From contig NZ_MSXV01000037.1 of assembly GCF_001945395.1 (NCBI RefSeq), forward strand, positions 62,001 through 126,000: 64,000 nt of DNA, given 5' to 3'. Source of the stretch: Pseudomonas sp. PA15(2017) (GTDB lineage: Bacteria > Pseudomonadota > Gammaproteobacteria > Pseudomonadales > Pseudomonadaceae). The notes beneath the pieces are model-generated. The model saw nothing but the letters and a program-made list of their open reading frames with translations. It was not told the origin of the DNA and searched no databases. The first letter of the stretch is position 1, and every line of letters begins with the position of its first letter. Positions 60,116 to 64,000 of this stretch are shown here, piece after piece. The position numbers and the translations under genes were made by a program.

Positions 60116-61378
60116 TCAGGCGCTGGCAGATCCGCTGCCATGCAGCGCTGGGCGCAACTCGCGCATGTCCGCTCCGCTCGGGTGCTGGAACACCCGCAAA
60201 CCGAACTCCGGGAGGATCGCCAGCAGATGATCGAAGATGTCCGACTGATAACCCTCGTACGGTACCCAGGCCACGGTATTGGTGAAACAGTACAGTTCCA
60301 GCGGTAGGCCGTCGGCGGTGGGCTGCAGCTGGCGCACCATCTGGGTCATGTCCTGGTTGATGCCCGGGTGTTGGCGCAGGTAATGCTCGACGTAGGCGCG
60401 GAAGGTGCCCAGGTTGGTGACGCGGCGGGTGTTGGCCGGCTCCTGGGCGGCCTCGGCCAGTTCACCGTTCCAGCTCAGCAGCTCGCTCTGTTTACTGCTC
60501 AAGTATTGGCCGAGCAGCAGAAAGCGCTGTAGCCGGGCGATCTCGTCCGGGCTCAGGAAGCGCACGCTGGTCTGGTCGAGGTAGATCGCGCGCTTGATGC
60601 GGCGGCCACCGGACTCCTGCATGCCACGCCAGTTCTTGAACGGATCGCTGATGAAGCGCTTGGTCGGGACGGTGGTGATGGTCTTGTCCCAGTTCTGCAC
60701 CTTCACCGTGTGCAGGGCGATATCGATCACCGCGCCGTCGGCGTTGAGCTGCGGCATCTCCACCCAGTCGCCGACCCGCACGATGTCGCTGGAGGAGATC
60801 TGCACGCTGGCGACCAGCGACAGCAGGGTGTCCTGGAAGATCAGCATCAGCACCGCGGCCATGGCACCCAGGCCGGACAGCAGGATCAGCGGCGAGCGAT
60901 CGATCAGCGTGGCGATCATCAGGATGGTGGCGATGGCGTAGATGACGATGGTCACCACCTGGATGTAGCCCTTGATCGGCTTCAGGTGCGCATTCGGGCG
61001 CCGCTGGTAGAACAGGTTGACCAGGTTCAGCACGCCGCCGATCGCCAGGGCGATGGTGAGGATGATGAAGGCGCTGCAGACGTTCTCCACCACCGTGACC
61101 ACGGCCTCGGGCAGGTGGGGGATCACCTTGATGCCGCTGGCCAGGATCAGCGCCGGCACGATATTGGCCAGGCGGCGCACCACATGGGAATCGGCCAGAG
61201 CCTTGTCCTGACCCACCGCGGTGGAGCGCAGCGCGCGGTACAGGCCGCGCACCAGAATACGCTTGACCACCCAGTTGGCCAGCCAGGCGCCAGCGATCAG
61301 CAGGCATAGGCTGATCAGGGTATGCAGTTCGGGGTATTGCTGCAGCCACGCGAGTGTGGCCTGGTAGTGTTCTTTCAT
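60116..61378 (-). CDS. MscS-family mechanosensitive channel (YbdG-like)
   Basis: This is a 420-residue inner-membrane channel. About four or five helices occupy residues 15-180. The pore-lining and beta region includes LILLSGLGAMAAVLMLIFQDTLLSLVA, VRVGDWVEMPQLNADGAVIDIALHTVKVQNWD and TTVPTKRFISDPFKNWRGM, closely resembling E. coli YbdG. The C-terminal soluble domain has YLRQHPGINQDMTQMVRQL. ATG 61378 has GAGAG at good spacing; ATG 61408 is also in frame. The likely role is osmotic protection. Confidence 0.92.
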   Translation of the reverse strand: MKEHYQATLAWLQQYPELHTLISLCLLIAGAWLANWVVKRILVRGLYRALRSTAVGQDKALADSHVVRRLANIVPALILASGIKVIPHLPEAVVTVVENVCSAFIILTIALAIGGVLNLVNLFYQRRPNAHLKPIKGYIQVVTIVIYAIATILMIATLIDRSPLILLSGLGAMAAVLMLIFQDTLLSLVASVQISSSDIVRVGDWVEMPQLNADGAVIDIALHTVKVQNWDKTITTVPTKRFISDPFKNWRGMQESGGRRIKRAIYLDQTSVRFLSPDEIARLQRFLLLGQYLSSKQSELLSWNGELAEAAQEPANTRRVTNLGTFRAYVEHYLRQHPGINQDMTQMVRQLQPTADGLPLELYCFTNTVAWVPYEGYQSDIFDHLLAILPEFGLRVFQHPSGADMRELRPALHGSGSASA

Positions 61379-61537
61379 CACGTCTCTCGCTGGTTTCAAG
61401 ACCGCCATCGCCGGCGCGTTGGGCGATGGGGCGCGTACCTTAGCAAACCCGGGTGACGGACGGGCGGACGCGCACGATTTACTTACCTTTCAGTCAGGCG
61501 AGCATGGCGTGGTACTGAACTCGAGAAGTCAGGCGGG

Positions 61538-61564
61538 GCGCCCCCGGCGAATGCTCGGGGGCGC
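61538..61564 (-). terminator. Possible terminator of the second TonB receptor
   Basis: GCGCCCCCG (61538-61546) and CGGGGGCGC (61556-61564) form a 9-bp GC stem 11 nt after the receptor stop. There is no T-run on the minus strand, so termination efficiency is doubtful. Confidence 0.5.
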
Positions 61565-61574
61565 AGAGGGGCGA

Positions 61575-64000
61575 TCAGAACTCGCCGCGCAGGGTCAGGG
61601 CGAAGTTGCGGGGTTCGCCGTAGTAATAGTTGGCGCCGGTTATGCCAATTTTCTCGTAGTAATACTTGTCGAACAGGTTGTTGGCGTTGAACTGTGCCGA
61701 GTAGTGCTCGTTGAAACGATAAGCGATCATGGCGTTGTAGACTGCATAGCCGCTTTGTTCGGCGCGGGCGGTTTTCGTCGCGTTGGTTGCGTAAATATCG
61801 CTCTGTGCCTGAACGCCGCCGCCTATCGTGAAGCCAGCGAGCTGGCCTGGCAGTTTGTAAGAGGTGAACAGTCGCAGCAGGTGTTTGGGATCCGTGGTGC
61901 GCAGGGCATTGCCCTGGTTACTGGCGGTGTCCTTCAGGTACTCGGTGGTGGTGTAGGTATAACCGCCGGTCACCTGCCAGTCAGGCAGTACCTCACCGGA
62001 AATTTCCATTTCGATGCCTTCGCTGCGGCTTTTACCTGCCGCCGTCTTGCAGAACCCTGTCGGGTACGAAGGAAGGCATTGCTGCACACCGTTGGTAACG
62101 GATGGATCGTCCAGCGCCTTGCCAATCAGGTTGGTACGAAATACGGCAATCGAGCTGTTCAGCCGGCCTTCATAAAACTCGCCCTTGAGGCCGAGTTCGT
62201 AAACCTCGCCAGTCATTGGCTTGAGCACCGAGCCTGTAGAGTCGAAGACCGCCTGGGGGGCGAATATCTCGGTGTAGCTGGTGTACGCGCTGATGTTGTC
62301 GGTCAGGTCATAGATCAGCGCGGCGTAGGGAACGACTTCCTGAGTGACCTTGTAGTCGCCTGTGTTGCTGTTCTCATTGGCGAAGTCATACCAGTTCAGG
62401 CGTGCACCGATGATGGCGTTCAGCGGATCTGCCAGCGACATGTTGAGAGTGGCGTAAGTGGCTTTCTGAGTCGTGATGGTGTGCGCTTGCGGATTGACCG
62501 TCGGGTTGACGCGAGTTTTGTTGACCGCCGACGGGTCCCAGTTGCGCACGTCTACACCGCGGGCGTTGTAGCCCCATACGGATTCGTTGCCGATGGCATC
62601 CGCCTCGTTCCACTCTGCACCGACGGTGAGCCGGTGTTCACGGTCGAACAGGCTGAACGGGCCATCGAGTACAGCTCCGACATTGCTGTAGTTGGTTCTA
62701 CCGCCGCCATCGCTGAAGTTGTAGTTCACGTCCCACAGATAAGGGTTGGTCGCGCCAGCCGTTCTGGCCAGCGACGTTTGCTGGAACCCGTGATCCTTGT
62801 AGGCAAGGCGGCTGCGGTTGCCGCTTAGCTTGAGATTCCAGCCATTGTCGAAGGCGTGCTCAAGCTCCAGGAAACTGTGAGCGTTGGTGCGATCCCAGCG
62901 TGCCCAGTTGGCACCTAGAAAGGTCGAGCGCGAGAACGACAATGGCGAGCCGTCGAAATCGGGCACCAGGCCGCCCCAGGCACCTGTGGCGTCCATCTCC
63001 GTGTATTCGAAACCACCGGTCAGCGTGGTGCTTTCGCTGAGATCAGCTGCCAGCACGGTATAGAGCACGTTCTTGCGCTCCATGCGGGCGTCCTGAAAGA
63101 AATCCTTGTCGCTATGCACCGCGATGACTCGCCCGCGGATGGCACCACCTTCGGTCAACGGGCCGGAGATATCGGCGGTGTAACGGTTCGCGTCCCAGGA
63201 GCCAGCGGTGTAGCTGGCCGAGCCGTGAAACTCGTGAGTTGGGCGTTTGCGCACCATATTGACAGTGCCGGATGGGTTGCCCGAGCCGCGCAGCATGCCG
63301 CTGGCACCACGCAAAACTTCAACGTGGTCGAGCGTTGCCACATCTGGCTGGATGAAGTTGCCGTTACGCGAATCGATGTTCAGTGTCGCACCGTCGAATT
63401 GCAGTGCATCGATCTGATAACCCCGGGAGTAGTAGTTCACCCGCTCGCTGTCGGTCTGGTCGACCACCACGCCGGGTGTCTGCTGAAGCATTTCCTTGAG
63501 GTTGGTGAGGTTCTGATCCTTCATGCGTTGTTCGGTCAGCACCGTCACCGATTGCGGAGTGCGACGAAGCGATTGCGGCGTCTTGCCGATGCTTACAGTG
63601 CCAGTGGTGTATGAGCCACTGCCTTCGGTGGTAGCGCCCAGGCCAGTGCTGCTGATCGCCGTTGCGCCCAGCTCCATGGCACTGCCTACGTCCATGCGCT
63701 CACTGAGGATGAAGCTGCCGTTGCCCTGGTTCAGTGCTTCCAGGTCGCTGCCTTGCAGCAACTCGTTGAGCCCCTGATGAACTTCATATTCGCCCTGCAG
63801 GCCGGGCGAGTTCTTGCCGGTGGTTTGCTGAGGTGTCGCAGCAAGGGTGATGCCGGCAGCGCGGGCGAACTGGTTGAGGGCATCGCCCAGCGGGCCTGCA
63901 GCAATCGAATAGCGTTTAACGCTGGCAGTGCTGCCAGGCTCGCTGGCCAGCAGCGTGGTCGGGGCAGCGGCGAAGCCCAGGGCTGCCCCGAACAGGGCGT
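61575..64000 (-). CDS. TonB-dependent siderophore receptor with STN domain (5' end cut by window edge)
   Basis: About 808 residues are visible and the frame stays open to the window edge, with only part of the signal peptide missing. The STN domain reads YSIAAGPLGDALNQFARAAGITLA. The plug contains KTPQSLRRTPQSVTVLTEQRM, TPGVVVDQTDSERVNYYSRGYQ and VLRGASGMLRGSGNPSGTVNMVRKRPT; the barrel ends in GEPRNFALTLRGEF with a terminal Phe. This is an FpvA/FecA-like transducing siderophore receptor; ligand unknown. Whether a sigma/anti-sigma pair lies upstream cannot be seen. Confidence 0.92.
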   Translation of the reverse strand, partial: ALFGAALGFAAAPTTLLASEPGSTASVKRYSIAAGPLGDALNQFARAAGITLAATPQQTTGKNSPGLQGEYEVHQGLNELLQGSDLEALNQGNGSFILSERMDVGSAMELGATAISSTGLGATTEGSGSYTTGTVSIGKTPQSLRRTPQSVTVLTEQRMKDQNLTNLKEMLQQTPGVVVDQTDSERVNYYSRGYQIDALQFDGATLNIDSRNGNFIQPDVATLDHVEVLRGASGMLRGSGNPSGTVNMVRKRPTHEFHGSASYTAGSWDANRYTADISGPLTEGGAIRGRVIAVHSDKDFFQDARMERKNVLYTVLAADLSESTTLTGGFEYTEMDATGAWGGLVPDFDGSPLSFSRSTFLGANWARWDRTNAHSFLELEHAFDNGWNLKLSGNRSRLAYKDHGFQQTSLARTAGATNPYLWDVNYNFSDGGGRTNYSNVGAVLDGPFSLFDREHRLTVGAEWNEADAIGNESVWGYNARGVDVRNWDPSAVNKTRVNPTVNPQAHTITTQKATYATLNMSLADPLNAIIGARLNWYDFANENSNTGDYKVTQEVVPYAALIYDLTDNISAYTSYTEIFAPQAVFDSTGSVLKPMTGEVYELGLKGEFYEGRLNSSIAVFRTNLIGKALDDPSVTNGVQQCLPSYPTGFCKTAAGKSRSEGIEMEISGEVLPDWQVTGGYTYTTTEYLKDTASNQGNALRTTDPKHLLRLFTSYKLPGQLAGFTIGGGVQAQSDIYATNATKTARAEQSGYAVYNAMIAYRFNEHYSAQFNANNLFDKYYYEKIGITGANYYYGEPRNFALTLRGEF

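Overview
The window is a high-GC Pseudomonas-type chromosome segment. The evidence is an Hxc/Xcp-like type II secretion operon, a type VI secretion cluster in the gene order of the P. aeruginosa H2-T6SS, TonB receptors with an N-terminal signalling domain, a puu/spu-type polyamine operon, and GTAGGGTGGA-type interspersed palindromes. It looks like an environmental Pseudomonas, but the species cannot be fixed from this sequence. Both ends are cut inside genes: gspC on the left and a TonB receptor on the right. No tRNA, rRNA, CRISPR array or complete insertion sequence was seen.

Layout. 1-8986: type II secretion operon gspC-D-E-F-G-H-I-J-L-M-N, tightly overlapped, with no gspK at the usual J-L position. 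8997-9500: an L,D-transpeptidase on the minus strand. 9501-10408: gap ending in a Fur box. 10409-12772: a siderophore receptor and its terminator. 12927-16757: pirin, a LysR regulator, and a methionine/glutamine aminotransferase with an omega-amidase. 16758-17277: gap with repeated TGCGCA palindromes and two DnaA-box-like 9-mers. 17278-40756: H2-type T6SS core (tssA,B,C,E; effector cassette; tssF,G,H; sigma54 activator; small lipoprotein; fha; tssJ,K,L,M; phosphatase; kinase). 40778-48590: vgrG, a DUF4123 chaperone, four tandem DUF3304 lipoproteins and a DUF2235 (Tle1-like) lipase effector. 48787-50967: an alcohol dehydrogenase and a LysR regulator. 51124-57864: gamma-glutamylated polyamine catabolism (puuA-, puuC-, puuB-, puuD-like) and an APC permease. 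58147-61378: leuA with a likely leader peptide, and a YbdG-type mechanosensitive channel. 61575-64000: a second TonB receptor.

How the parts work together. The T6SS cluster supplies every core part except Hcp (tssD), which must lie elsewhere. It carries two effector modules. One sits between tssE and tssF: PAAR, a DUF6402-like protein, two related membrane-anchored immunity candidates, and a duplicated stub of the tssF 5' end. The other follows vgrG and is the most striking part of the window. Its immunity gene is amplified in tandem with an exact 545-nt start-to-start period. Because 545 is not a multiple of 3, each copy changes frame and overlaps the next by 16 nt, so the start region of every later gene, including the lipase, lies in the 3' end of the gene before it. 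One copy has a different central segment, which suggests a mosaic, diversifying immunity array.

Functions are assigned from remembered family features; no database search was run.
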